Part shown: in pieces, positions 19,462 through 27,493 of the stretch
How positions within the stretch are numbered: the stretch's first letter is position 1
Layout: every line of letters starts with the position of its first letter
Assembly: GCF_013401555.1 (NCBI RefSeq)
Contig: NZ_CP058552.1
Location: forward strand, 1,860,001 to 1,924,000
Direction: 5' to 3'
DNA: 64,000 nt
Origin: Paenibacillus sp. E222
GTDB taxonomy: Bacteria > Bacillota > Bacilli > Paenibacillales > Paenibacillaceae
Program-made: the position numbers and the translations under genes
The notes under the pieces: model-generated
Told to the model about the DNA's origin: nothing
The model's database searches: none
Seen by the model: only the letters and a program-made list of their open reading frames with translations

Positions 19462-19548
19462 ATGGAAGTTCATTTCTTTCAATTCTTTGGTAACGATCCG
19501 ATGGATACTTCAAATGCAATAGAATCGGTGGGATTTACAGTCATATAA
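19462..19548 (+). CDS. Possible 28-aa small protein
   Basis: A short frame of 28 codons with a very strong ribosome site (AGGAGGGAGG, three bases before the ATG) in the 170-base gap between the two N-carbamoyl hydrolase genes. The predicted peptide is aromatic at its N-terminus (MEVHFFQFFGND) and has no membrane segment. It may be a real small protein, a translational-coupling leader, or a remnant. I do not recognise it. Confidence 0.3.
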   Translation: MEVHFFQFFGNDPMDTSNAIESVGFTVI

Positions 19549-19604
19549 GATGATGGTGATTTTCATATAAACGGACAGTTTCTTAGAGGAGGCGACGTGG
19601 CGTT

Positions 19605-20486
19605 ATGGGTAAAATCAGCATCGGGATGATTCAAGCCTCTCACGAGGTGGAGGGCTCGGCCCCAGTTGAAGTGCATAAGGAGGCCGCCATTCAGAAACAC
19701 ATGGCGCTGGTGCGTGAAGCGGCTGCTCGGGGAGCACAGATTATTGGGTTGCAGGAAGTGTTCTACGGACCTTACTTCTGCACAGAGCAGAGCCCCAAGT
19801 GGTATGCATCTGCCGAGCAGGTGCCGGAAGGACCGACGACCAGGCGTTTTCAGGAGCTTGCGAAGGAGCTTGGGGTGGTAATCATTTTGCCTGTATACGA
19901 GGTGGAAGGAATTGCTTCGTATTACAATACGGCTGCTGTTATTGATGCGGACGGCTCCTACCTGGGAAAATACCGCAAACATCATATTCCGCATGTAGAA
20001 GCGGGCGAAGGCACGAATGGGTTCTGGGAAAAATATTATTTCAGGCCCGGCAACCTGGGGTACCCGGTATTTGATACAGCCTACGCCAGAGTGGGCGTGT
20101 ATATCTGTTATGATCGTCATTTTCCGGAAGGAGCAAGGCTGCTCGGGCTTGCGGGTGCGGAGATTGTATTCAACCCTTCCGCAACGGTAGCCGGAACATC
20201 GGAATATTTGTGGAAGCTGGAGCAGCCTGCCCATGCGGTGGCTAACGGCTATTATGTGGCTGCCATCAACCGAGTGGGCGTAGAATCGCCATGGAATATG
20301 GGTGAATTTTATGGTCAGTCGTATCTGGTGGACCCGCGAGGCAGGATGGTGGCCATAGGCAGCAGGGATCAGGATGAGGTCATCATTGGCGAGATGGATA
20401 CGGAGTTGATTCGGGAAGTACGCAATGTATGGCAATTTTACCGGGATCGACGGCCCGAGACCTACGAACATCTCGTTAACTTGTAG
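19605..20486 (+). CDS. Nitrilase-superfamily N-carbamoyl hydrolase (beta-ureidopropionase-like)
   Basis: A 293-aa carbon-nitrogen hydrolase with the Glu-Lys-Cys triad visible as E51 (GLQEVFY), K125 (KYRKHHIPH) and C168 (VYICYDRHFPEG). The RHFPEG and VEAGEGTNGFWEKYYF motifs are typical of N-carbamoylputrescine and beta-ureidopropionase branches. GAGGAGG precedes the ATG. In this operon it most likely removes the carbamoyl group from N-carbamoyl-beta-alanine or its methyl analogue. It differs in fold from the M20 enzyme encoded just upstream. Confidence 0.9.
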   Translation: MGKISIGMIQASHEVEGSAPVEVHKEAAIQKHMALVREAAARGAQIIGLQEVFYGPYFCTEQSPKWYASAEQVPEGPTTRRFQELAKELGVVIILPVYEVEGIASYYNTAAVIDADGSYLGKYRKHHIPHVEAGEGTNGFWEKYYFRPGNLGYPVFDTAYARVGVYICYDRHFPEGARLLGLAGAEIVFNPSATVAGTSEYLWKLEQPAHAVANGYYVAAINRVGVESPWNMGEFYGQSYLVDPRGRMVAIGSRDQDEVIIGEMDTELIREVRNVWQFYRDRRPETYEHLVNL

Positions 20487-20625
20487 CAATGACCTGGGAT
20501 AAAAATCCGGAGCTAACAGCGATGGATCGATGATCGTTCAGCCATTGCATTACCCAGTGTGAGTGAGTCGTTACCTTGATCCGGCGACGAAAGGATAACA
20601 GAGATCAATCTTGGAGGTGTAAGAC

Positions 20626-21996
20626 ATGATGAACAGCACAGGAGCAACGTTGTCCGATTACGGATGGGAGAGCCGTTTTACCGAAATGAAGCCTGCAATG
20701 ACGGGCAAGGAAGCGATGGAGGAATCGAACCGCTGTCTGTACTGTTATGATGCACCCTGTATCAAGGCATGTCCAACCGACATCAATATTCCTTCGTTTA
20801 TCAAAAAAATATCGACAGGTCACCTCAAAGGCTCGGCGCGGACCATTATGGAAGCCAACCCGGTGGGAGCAAGTTGTGCGCGGGTGTGCCCGACAGAGGA
20901 ACTGTGTGAAGGCGCTTGTGTACTGAACGAGTCATCCAAACCGATTCGGATTGGTGATTTGCAGAGATATGCAACAGACTGGGCACGGACGAAGAATGAA
21001 CCGTTATTCAAGGCAGCGCCTGCCAACGGAAGAACTGTTGCGATTGTAGGAGCAGGGCCTGCGGGATTGTCTGCGGCCAGAGAGTTGGGGCGTGCAGGGT
21101 ACGAGGTGACGATCTATGAAGCCAAAGCGAAAGGCGGAGGGCTGAACACGTATGGTATCGTGTCCTTTCGCCTGCCGGAATCCGTAGCTTTATGGGAAGT
21201 CGAACAGGTGCAAGCACTGGGTGTGCAGATTCGGTATGGTGTGCGTATCGGGGTGGATGTGTCCGCTGAAGAGTTATTGGAGCAGCACGAAGCCGTTATT
21301 CTGGCTTGCGGAATGGGCGCTGTTCCGATGCTTGGCATTGAAGGAGAGACGCTGGAGGGCGTCTATGATGCCATTGAGCTGGTGGAATCCACGAAGCAGG
21401 GGGTGCCTCCGGCGCTGAACGGTCTCAAGGTTGCCATTATTGGTGCGGGCAATACGGCAGTGGATGCAGCAACCTGTTCGGTGCGTTTGGGGGCCGAGCG
21501 TGTGCAGATGCTTTATCGACGTGGGGAGAGCCAGATGACGGCTTATGCCTTTGAATATACATTTGCGAAGCAGGAAGGTGTTGAATTCCGCTGGTTTACC
21601 ATGCCGAAGCGCATTATTGGAGACGAGAATGGGCGAGTTCAGGCGATAGAATGTGTGAAAATGAAGCTGGTTACTCCACCTGGAGGTGGTCGGGCACTGC
21701 CTGTGCCGATAGAGGGATCGGAGTTCATGCTTGAATGTGACACTGTTGTTCGAGCCATTGGACAGAACCGTTTGCTGCCATTAATTGAGGCATTTGGCCT
21801 GCATCATCACTGGGGTGTTGTTGAAGTGGAACCACAGACGTACCGTACGTCCCATCCACAGATCTATGCGGCAGGTGATGTGATCTTCGGACAGGGGCAG
21901 GGTGAAGCGATGGTGGTCTCCGCAGCACAGCAGGGCAAGTTGGCGGCTGCATCGGTGATGAAGGTGTTGCCCGGACAGGTGGAAGAGACGGCGTGA
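20626..21996 (+). CDS. preT: NAD-dependent dihydropyrimidine dehydrogenase subunit PreT
   Basis: A 456-aa flavoprotein. The N-terminal part carries two cysteine clusters for iron-sulfur centres (CLYCYDAPCIKACP and CARVCPTEELCEGAC); then come an FAD site (VGAGPAGLSAARELG, near 140) and an NAD(P) site (IGAGNTAVDAATC, near 280). PreT passes electrons from NAD(P)H to PreA so that uracil or thymine is reduced to the 5,6-dihydro form; the reaction is reversible. GGAGGTG upstream supports ATG 20626. Unlike E. coli preTA, its partner gene is separated by a 466-base gap with an intergenic repeat. Confidence 0.95.
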   Translation: MMNSTGATLSDYGWESRFTEMKPAMTGKEAMEESNRCLYCYDAPCIKACPTDINIPSFIKKISTGHLKGSARTIMEANPVGASCARVCPTEELCEGACVLNESSKPIRIGDLQRYATDWARTKNEPLFKAAPANGRTVAIVGAGPAGLSAARELGRAGYEVTIYEAKAKGGGLNTYGIVSFRLPESVALWEVEQVQALGVQIRYGVRIGVDVSAEELLEQHEAVILACGMGAVPMLGIEGETLEGVYDAIELVESTKQGVPPALNGLKVAIIGAGNTAVDAATCSVRLGAERVQMLYRRGESQMTAYAFEYTFAKQEGVEFRWFTMPKRIIGDENGRVQAIECVKMKLVTPPGGGRALPVPIEGSEFMLECDTVVRAIGQNRLLPLIEAFGLHHHWGVVEVEPQTYRTSHPQIYAAGDVIFGQGQGEAMVVSAAQQGKLAAASVMKVLPGQVEETA

Positions 21997-22462
21997 GCAG
22001 CGAGGGAGACAAGGGAAAGTGGAGATTGCACGGAAAGCGTGCAATGAAAGGGTGCAAGGAGAGAGTACGGGTGGGAGAGCGCAAGGGGACAGCGAGAGTG
22101 ACAGAGGAATAAAGCTGAGCAAGAGGTGGGGGTGTGCATCAAATTCTCGTGTCCCTGACGCGCTAACGAACCCCACACATCTTATAGTGGCGATTATGAA
22201 GGATTGAAGAAACTAACGAATCTCACACGTCCTATTTTGATGAAAAACCGTTGAAATAAAGCCGAAATGAGTTATTACAGCAATATAAGACTTCTACGAT
22301 TCCTTAGATTTTGAATTCACCACATATGAGTCAAATAAGAGGTCTGCGGTTCGTTAGAATTTAGGTGCTATCCAGAAACACCATTACTACGCAGAGAGCC
22401 TGAGCACGACCAAATATTCTAGTGTAACTAGTGAGTTCAAACCACACCAAGGAGGGATCGTT
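21997..22462. other. Gap between preT and preA holding repeat copy B
   Basis: No gene is supported. The first 140 bases are purine-rich and include a hairpin TTGCACG-GAAAG-CGTGCAA at 22026-22044. The rest is filled by the four-unit repeat described separately. The repeat interrupts what would otherwise be a continuous preT-preA operon. Confidence 0.65.
22160..22365. repeat. Dispersed intergenic repeat, copy B (two direct plus two inverted units)
   Basis: Direct units start CTAACGAACCCCACACATC (22162) and CTAACGAATCTCACACGTCC (22213). Two units in the opposite sense end ACTTCTACGATTCCTTAG (22290-22307) and AGGTCTGCGGTTCGTTAG (22340-22357). The order and spacing match copy A at 7327-7505, and both share the TAACGAAYC core, which marks them as one family. 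Unit spacing within each pair is about 50 bases. Confidence 0.6.
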
Positions 22463-23758
22463 ATGGCTGACTTATCCATTAATCTGGCAGGTATTCGATC
22501 GCCCAATCCATTCTGGCTGGCCTCGGCGCCGCCTACGAATACCGGATATCAGGTTCAGCGCGCCTTTGAAGCAGGCTGGGGTGGTGCCGTCTGGAAGACG
22601 TTGGGCGAGCCAATCATTAACACCTCTTCGCGATTTGCAGCCGTTCATTTTGGCGGACAGCGCGTCGCTGGTTTTAACAACATTGAGTTAATATCCGACC
22701 GTCCACTAGAGGTGAATCTGCGTGAAATTGCCGAGACCAAGAGGCGTTTCCCGAATCGGGCAGTGGTTGCTTCTCTCATGGTAGAACCGAAACGGGAGAA
22801 GTGGCATGAGATTGTGAAGAAAGTCGAAGCTGTCGGCGTAGACGGGCTGGAACTGAACTTTGGTTGTCCGCACGGCATGGCTGAGCGTGGCATGGGGGCA
22901 GCGTCTGGTCAGCAACCGGATCTGGTTGAATTACAGACGATGTGGGTGAAGGAAGTGGCGACCACACCTGTCATTGTGAAGCTAACGCCCAATATCACCG
23001 ATATTACGGCAACTGCCCGGGCGGCCGTGCGCGGCGGTGCGGATGCGATTTCCCTGATTAATACGATCAATTCCCTGGCGGGTGTGGATCTCGATTCCTG
23101 GAATACTGTGCCTCATGTAGGTGGCAAAGGGGCTCATGGCGGCTACTGCGGTCCGGCTGTGAAGCCGATTGCCCTGAACATGGTTGCCGAGTGCGCGCGC
23201 AATCCGGCAGTTGGAGTACCCATCTCCGGCATCGGCGGCATATCCGATTGGCGGGATACTGCAGAGTTTTTACTTATGGGTGCGACGGGGGTTCAGGTAT
23301 GCACCGCAGCCATGCATCATGGCTTTCGTATCGTGGAGGACATGATCGATGGCTTGAACGACTATCTGGATGAGAAAGGTCTGGGAAGTGTATCTGAATT
23401 GATTGGTCAGACGGTTCCGCGTTATTCGGATTGGGGCAATCTCGATCTGAATTACAAAGTGGTAGCCCGTATCAACCGTGATGTCTGCATCAATTGCAAC
23501 AAATGCCATATCGCCTGCGAGGACACCTCACATCAATGTATTGATATGTTGTCTGACCCCTCTGGCTCGTATCTTGAGGTTGTTGAGGAAGATTGCGTCG
23601 GATGTAACCTGTGCTCGATTGTCTGTCCGGTGGACGGCGCAATTGAGATGGTAGAGATCGCACATGAACAGGAACCGTTAACCTGGAATGACCGTCAGTC
23701 TGCGATTGCCCTGCTGCAATCGGCCAGAGATCAATCCACCAAGGAGGCGATATCATGA
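22463..23758 (+). CDS. preA: NAD-dependent dihydropyrimidine dehydrogenase subunit PreA
   Basis: A 431-aa FMN and iron-sulfur protein. Residues 1-320 form a dihydroorotate-dehydrogenase-like barrel (LELNFGCPHGMAERGMG near 135 contributes substrate and FMN contacts). The C-terminus carries two ferredoxin-type clusters (CINCNKCHIAC and CVGCNLCSIVCP). It is the catalytic subunit that reduces uracil and thymine with electrons from PreT. AAGGAGGG precedes the ATG and its end overlaps the dihydropyrimidinase start (ATGA). Confidence 0.95.
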   Translation: MADLSINLAGIRSPNPFWLASAPPTNTGYQVQRAFEAGWGGAVWKTLGEPIINTSSRFAAVHFGGQRVAGFNNIELISDRPLEVNLREIAETKRRFPNRAVVASLMVEPKREKWHEIVKKVEAVGVDGLELNFGCPHGMAERGMGAASGQQPDLVELQTMWVKEVATTPVIVKLTPNITDITATARAAVRGGADAISLINTINSLAGVDLDSWNTVPHVGGKGAHGGYCGPAVKPIALNMVAECARNPAVGVPISGIGGISDWRDTAEFLLMGATGVQVCTAAMHHGFRIVEDMIDGLNDYLDEKGLGSVSELIGQTVPRYSDWGNLDLNYKVVARINRDVCINCNKCHIACEDTSHQCIDMLSDPSGSYLEVVEEDCVGCNLCSIVCPVDGAIEMVEIAHEQEPLTWNDRQSAIALLQSARDQSTKEAIS

Positions 23759-25194
23759 GTACCCGCAAATTGATTCGTAATGGAATGTTGGTCACGGCGT
23801 CGGATACGTTTGAAGCGGATATCTGCATTGAAAATGGAAAGATCGTGCAGATTGGCATGGGACTTGTGCCGGATGAACGAACGGAGGTTGTGGATGCGTC
23901 CGGCTGTTATGTTATTCCTGGCGGGATAGATCCGCATACTCATCTGGATATGCCGTTCGGCGGAACGGTGACGGCGGATGATTTTGCAACAGGAACCGCA
24001 GCTGCTGCCTTCGGCGGCACAACGACGGTCATTGATTTCTGTTTGACGCAAAAAGGCCGACCTTTGCTGGAATCCCTTCAGGAATGGCATGCCAAAGCCG
24101 AGGGCAAAGCCGCCATTGATTACGGGTTTCATTTGATGATTGGCGAGATGAATGATCAGGTGCTGGAGGAACTGCCACAGATCATTGAAGAAGAGGGTGT
24201 GTCTTCCTTCAAGGTGTTCATGGCGTACAAAAACCAGTTCCAGGCCGATGACGGCATTCTCTTTCAGACGCTGCAAAAGGCCAAAGAGTACGGCGCACTC
24301 GTCATGGTACACGCCGAGAACGGCGATGTTATTGATCTGCTGGTCCGGCAGGCGCTGGCGGATGGGAGAACCGAGCCGATCCACCATGCGCTTACCCGAC
24401 CATCCATTCTGGAGGGTGAGGCTACAGGACGTGCGGCCCGATTGGCAGCACTTGCCGATTCACAGCTCTATGTGGTGCATGTTACTTGTGCGGAAGCCGT
24501 GGAGCAGATTGCGCGTATGCGAGACATGGGCTACCGAATCTGGGGCGAGACCTGCCCGCAGTACTTAACCCTGGATCAATCCAAGATGGATCAACCGGAT
24601 TTTGAAGGTGCGAAGTATGTCTGGTCCCCACCGCTGCGTGAAGCCCCTCATCAGGAAGTGCTGTGGAATGCACTCAAGAACGGTCAATTGCAGACCATTG
24701 GCTCGGATCATTGTTCATTTAACTTCAAGGGACAGAAGGATCTGGGACGGGATGATTTCAGCAAAATTCCCAATGGCGGGCCTGTCATTGAAGATCGGCT
24801 CAGCATTTTATATTCCGAAGGGGTAATGAAGGGGCGGATTTCGCTTAATCAGTGGGTGGATTTATGCTCTACACGGGCAAGCAAGCTATTTGGGTTATTT
24901 CCGCAGAAAGGAACCCTTGCTGTGGGGACAGATGCGGATATCGTTATTTTTGACCCATCGATCTCAAGGGTGATCTCGGCAGCTACCCACCATATGAATG
25001 TGGACTATAGCGCCTTTGAAGGCATGCCAATTCAGGGATGTCCGGTGACGGTGTTATGCCGCGGGGAATATGTGATTCGGGACCGGCAGTTTGCCGGAGT
25101 GGCAGGCGCGGGCCGTTATGTGAAGCGTGACAAATATGATGCCGGTGCACCATTACCTGTGAGACAGCCAGTGACGGCAGTGAATGGAGGGTGA
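23755..25194 (+). CDS. hydA: Dihydropyrimidinase / D-hydantoinase
   Basis: A 479-aa cyclic amidohydrolase that opens dihydrouracil or 5-substituted hydantoins to N-carbamoyl amino acids. The binuclear metal site is seen in DPHTHLDMPFGG, the bridging carboxylated lysine in FKVFMAYKN near residue 150, and further ligands in HAENGD, HVTC and SDHC. Length is normal for the family. Translationally coupled to preA by a four-base overlap, so the product of PreTA is passed straight to it. The preT/preA partners favour dihydropyrimidine as the true substrate. Confidence 0.94.
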   Translation: MSTRKLIRNGMLVTASDTFEADICIENGKIVQIGMGLVPDERTEVVDASGCYVIPGGIDPHTHLDMPFGGTVTADDFATGTAAAAFGGTTTVIDFCLTQKGRPLLESLQEWHAKAEGKAAIDYGFHLMIGEMNDQVLEELPQIIEEEGVSSFKVFMAYKNQFQADDGILFQTLQKAKEYGALVMVHAENGDVIDLLVRQALADGRTEPIHHALTRPSILEGEATGRAARLAALADSQLYVVHVTCAEAVEQIARMRDMGYRIWGETCPQYLTLDQSKMDQPDFEGAKYVWSPPLREAPHQEVLWNALKNGQLQTIGSDHCSFNFKGQKDLGRDDFSKIPNGGPVIEDRLSILYSEGVMKGRISLNQWVDLCSTRASKLFGLFPQKGTLAVGTDADIVIFDPSISRVISAATHHMNVDYSAFEGMPIQGCPVTVLCRGEYVIRDRQFAGVAGAGRYVKRDKYDAGAPLPVRQPVTAVNGG

Positions 25195-25199
25195 AGCTG

Positions 25200-25427
25200 A
25201 TGTCTGACCATGTTGTATTTGAAGCGGAAAAGATAGCGATTGAACGAATGGTGGCGCAGGGTTATCGCATTTATGCCGTTCGGGAACATCTGGAGGGTGC
25301 TCATGTCGTGTGGGGGCACCCCGACCTTCCCGGAGAGAAACAGGAGCAATATGTGGGTACGGCGTCTGGGCGGAAGTGGTTCAGCCAGATCCTGATCCGG
25401 CAGCTTCAGGAGCAAAAAGGAGCGTAG
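25200..25427 (+). CDS. Small protein of unknown function at the end of the pyrimidine operon
   Basis: A 75-aa soluble protein of mixed alpha/beta character, without signal peptide or membrane helix. GGAGG lies nine bases before the ATG at 25200; an in-frame GTG at 25191 abuts that site and overlaps the hydA stop. I do not recognise the family. It begins with a helix (EAEKIAIERMVAQGY), then IYAVREHLEGAHVVWGHP, and ends in a Lys/Gln-rich helix. Its stop is four bases from the convergent pucR-type stop. The setting suggests a role in pyrimidine degradation or its regulation. Confidence 0.75.
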   Translation: MSDHVVFEAEKIAIERMVAQGYRIYAVREHLEGAHVVWGHPDLPGEKQEQYVGTASGRKWFSQILIRQLQEQKGA

Positions 25428-25431
25428 AGGG

Positions 25432-27120
25432 TCACGCGAGTGGCCCATGAACGTATTCATATGCATAGATGGCAAGTTCGATGGCGACGCGTTTCTCGGG
25501 GAGGGTATAGTCATCACCCAGGAGTGTCTCAATTTTGTGTAATCTGTGATATAACGTCTGTCGGACGATAAACAAAGCCGTGGCCGTCTCCTGCTTGGAG
25601 CAGCACAGAATAAAATATTGTTTAAGCGTACGCAACAACTGGCCGCCTTTTTCGGCATCATAACGAATGACCGGCCCGAGATATTCCTCAATGAAGTCAT
25701 CCAGACTGCCGCTCTGCTTCATGCTGGCTATAATGCGATAGCAGTGAAGATTGCTGTAAAAGGGCTGCTGCATCACCCCGATGTCCTTCTGAATGCGCAG
25801 GGTATCCTTGGCTGCCTCAAGGCTGTCTTTCAGACGTGATAGATCAGCACAGCTGTGACCGATGCCGAACAGACCCGAGAAGAGGCGATGGGTCTGTTCC
25901 TGTTCATGCTGCTGCAATTGTTCAATGCACCGCCAAAGACTGCTTTTACGCTGCGATCCAGGCAAAGGGTCAAGGATAATCAGAATGATCTGGTGGTTTA
26001 AAACCGTGCTGTACAGGGCAAATCCTTCCCGCGAGAACACGGAACGGGCAACAATATTGCGTTGAATCAATAACTTTTGTAACTTGAGACTGTCTGTGTA
26101 GCTGGGATGGCTATCGAACAAAATGACGGTACCTTTTCCAGAAGCAAGCTGGGCGTTGGCAGCAGATACATATTCATGAATTTCTTTCGCAGAATGATGC
26201 CCGTTAAGCCAGTCAATGACCCACATATCTTCCTTATAGCGTCGTTTTTCCTCCATGTATTTGGTGCGCATCCAGTCCTGAGCAATGGCGGCTGCACAAC
26301 GTTCCAGTGCCTGAATGATGAACTCATCAGAGGGTCTGTTATGCAGATCCTGATCGTGATCCGGTAGCCTGTTGAGCATCAGCACCAGATCGGCAAATAC
26401 ATAATCAAGCGCCTGAACAGGCAGGGTGAGTGCATCCAGTGAATGCACCGAGTGATTCCTCTGCACAGAATGATCTCCCAAATGATCTCCATCGGCCGAA
26501 TGACCACGACGTGTCAACCACTCCTGCCGACGAATCTCCAATTGGGCTGGAGGGCAGTAGGGAACGGCACTTGCTTCCCCATCCAGTGGATATAACGCTA
26601 CAGGGTAACCCGTTGTGCGAGACAATAGTCGGAGCAGTGGTTGTACACCGTCTCCATTCAAAAGAAGTTGGTTGAACGAGGTGGTGAGGCTGTCGAGCTC
26701 GGCAAGCATACGCTGGTGGCTGCGAATCAGGGCGAAATGCAGGTCCTGTGTAATATCGATATAACGCACTTGTTCGTGGAACCAAATCAGTGGGAAATCC
26801 TCTTCTGCTGCAAGTTCCTTCATGGGTCCAAGCTGGGACTTGGTGTGAGCCCCCAGTTCGATACAGAGTCCCGCAGCTCCGCGAGCAATCAACTGCCGCA
26901 GGAAAGACAGCCCCTGTTTCTCATCATCCTGCCAGCCAATGCCGGTCGTCAGCACCAGTTCCCCGCCATTTAGCAAATTGCCTACTTCGGTAACCTCCAT
27001 GATGTGCACCCAGCGCACGTATCGCTCCAAGGCCCGTTCACTGGCGAGCACCTCAGCCTTGCGGAACACTGGACGTTTCAGCATGTCTCTCATCTGAATA
27101 TGCAGCGTCGTTTCCCCCAC
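25432..27120 (-). CDS. PucR-family transcriptional regulator
   Basis: About 562 aa. The N-terminal PucR domain starts MRDMLKRPVFRKAEVLA and contains RWVHIMEV, LVLTTGIGW and ARGAAGLCIEL; the C-terminal helix-turn-helix (RQTLYHRLHKIETLLG) ends the protein, as in PucR, CdaR and related regulators. GTG 27120 is chosen because AAGGA lies ten bases upstream and the PucR domain begins right after; the open frame reaches 27246. PucR proteins control purine and other nitrogen-compound catabolism; here the convergent pyrimidine operon is the likely target. A short GNRA hairpin spans its stop codon. Confidence 0.9.
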   Translation of the reverse strand: MGETTLHIQMRDMLKRPVFRKAEVLASERALERYVRWVHIMEVTEVGNLLNGGELVLTTGIGWQDDEKQGLSFLRQLIARGAAGLCIELGAHTKSQLGPMKELAAEEDFPLIWFHEQVRYIDITQDLHFALIRSHQRMLAELDSLTTSFNQLLLNGDGVQPLLRLLSRTTGYPVALYPLDGEASAVPYCPPAQLEIRRQEWLTRRGHSADGDHLGDHSVQRNHSVHSLDALTLPVQALDYVFADLVLMLNRLPDHDQDLHNRPSDEFIIQALERCAAAIAQDWMRTKYMEEKRRYKEDMWVIDWLNGHHSAKEIHEYVSAANAQLASGKGTVILFDSHPSYTDSLKLQKLLIQRNIVARSVFSREGFALYSTVLNHQIILIILDPLPGSQRKSSLWRCIEQLQQHEQEQTHRLFSGLFGIGHSCADLSRLKDSLEAAKDTLRIQKDIGVMQQPFYSNLHCYRIIASMKQSGSLDDFIEEYLGPVIRYDAEKGGQLLRTLKQYFILCCSKQETATALFIVRQTLYHRLHKIETLLGDDYTLPEKRVAIELAIYAYEYVHGPLA

Positions 27121-27245
27121 ACCATCACCGTCCTTCCCACAAATACATGCAGTTTTCCATACCCGTTTTGTAAGTCGGGCTTCTGAAGAGCGTTTGTTTT
27201 GATTATAAGTCTGTTTACAGCAGATGGGCTTAAATCTCACGTTCA

Positions 27246-27294
27246 TTTGTTTTATTTTACAAAAGGACCTCTTCCTTTTATGAAATAAAACAAA
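27246..27294. promoter_or_regulatory. Long nested palindrome upstream of the pucR-type gene
   Basis: TTTGTTTTATTT and AAATAAAACAAA are perfect 12-bp arms; inside them AAAAGGA and TCCTTTT form a second 7-bp stem. It lies about 125 bases before the regulator's start and could be an operator for autoregulation. It is not close to the known B. subtilis PucR box, so the binding protein is open. Confidence 0.45.
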
Positions 27295-27372
27295 ATGGAT
27301 TATTCCTATGTAGTTCTATCTAACATCAAGATGTTTCTATGACCGATGCTAAGAAATTATAGCTAAATGTAA

Positions 27373-27431
27373 AACACCCCTTAGCCGGAGATCAGAATGT
27401 AAAACCATTCTAATGTGGACTAAGGGGTGTT
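27373..27431 (-). terminator. Terminator of the RND pump gene
   Basis: AACACCCCTTAG and CTAAGGGGTGTT form a 12-bp stem with an inner AGAATG/CATTCT stem; on the minus strand it is followed by TTTTA. It is about 60 bases beyond the pump stop. Confidence 0.75.
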
Positions 27432-27493
27432 CTAAGTTAGAAGCTCATCTTAATTCTGAATGATGATTTGATTTGATCAACAGAAGGTGTCGA

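Larger units (their letters stand above)
27121..27493. other. Region upstream of the pucR-type gene
   Basis: No gene is supported. It contains a long nested palindrome (27246-27294) and the hairpin that ends the RND pump gene (27373-27431). Confidence 0.6.

Noticed and set aside
22019..22207. 62-codon frame in the preT-preA gap
   Set aside because: Arg/Glu-rich reading of purine-rich sequence running into the intergenic repeat; no ribosome site.
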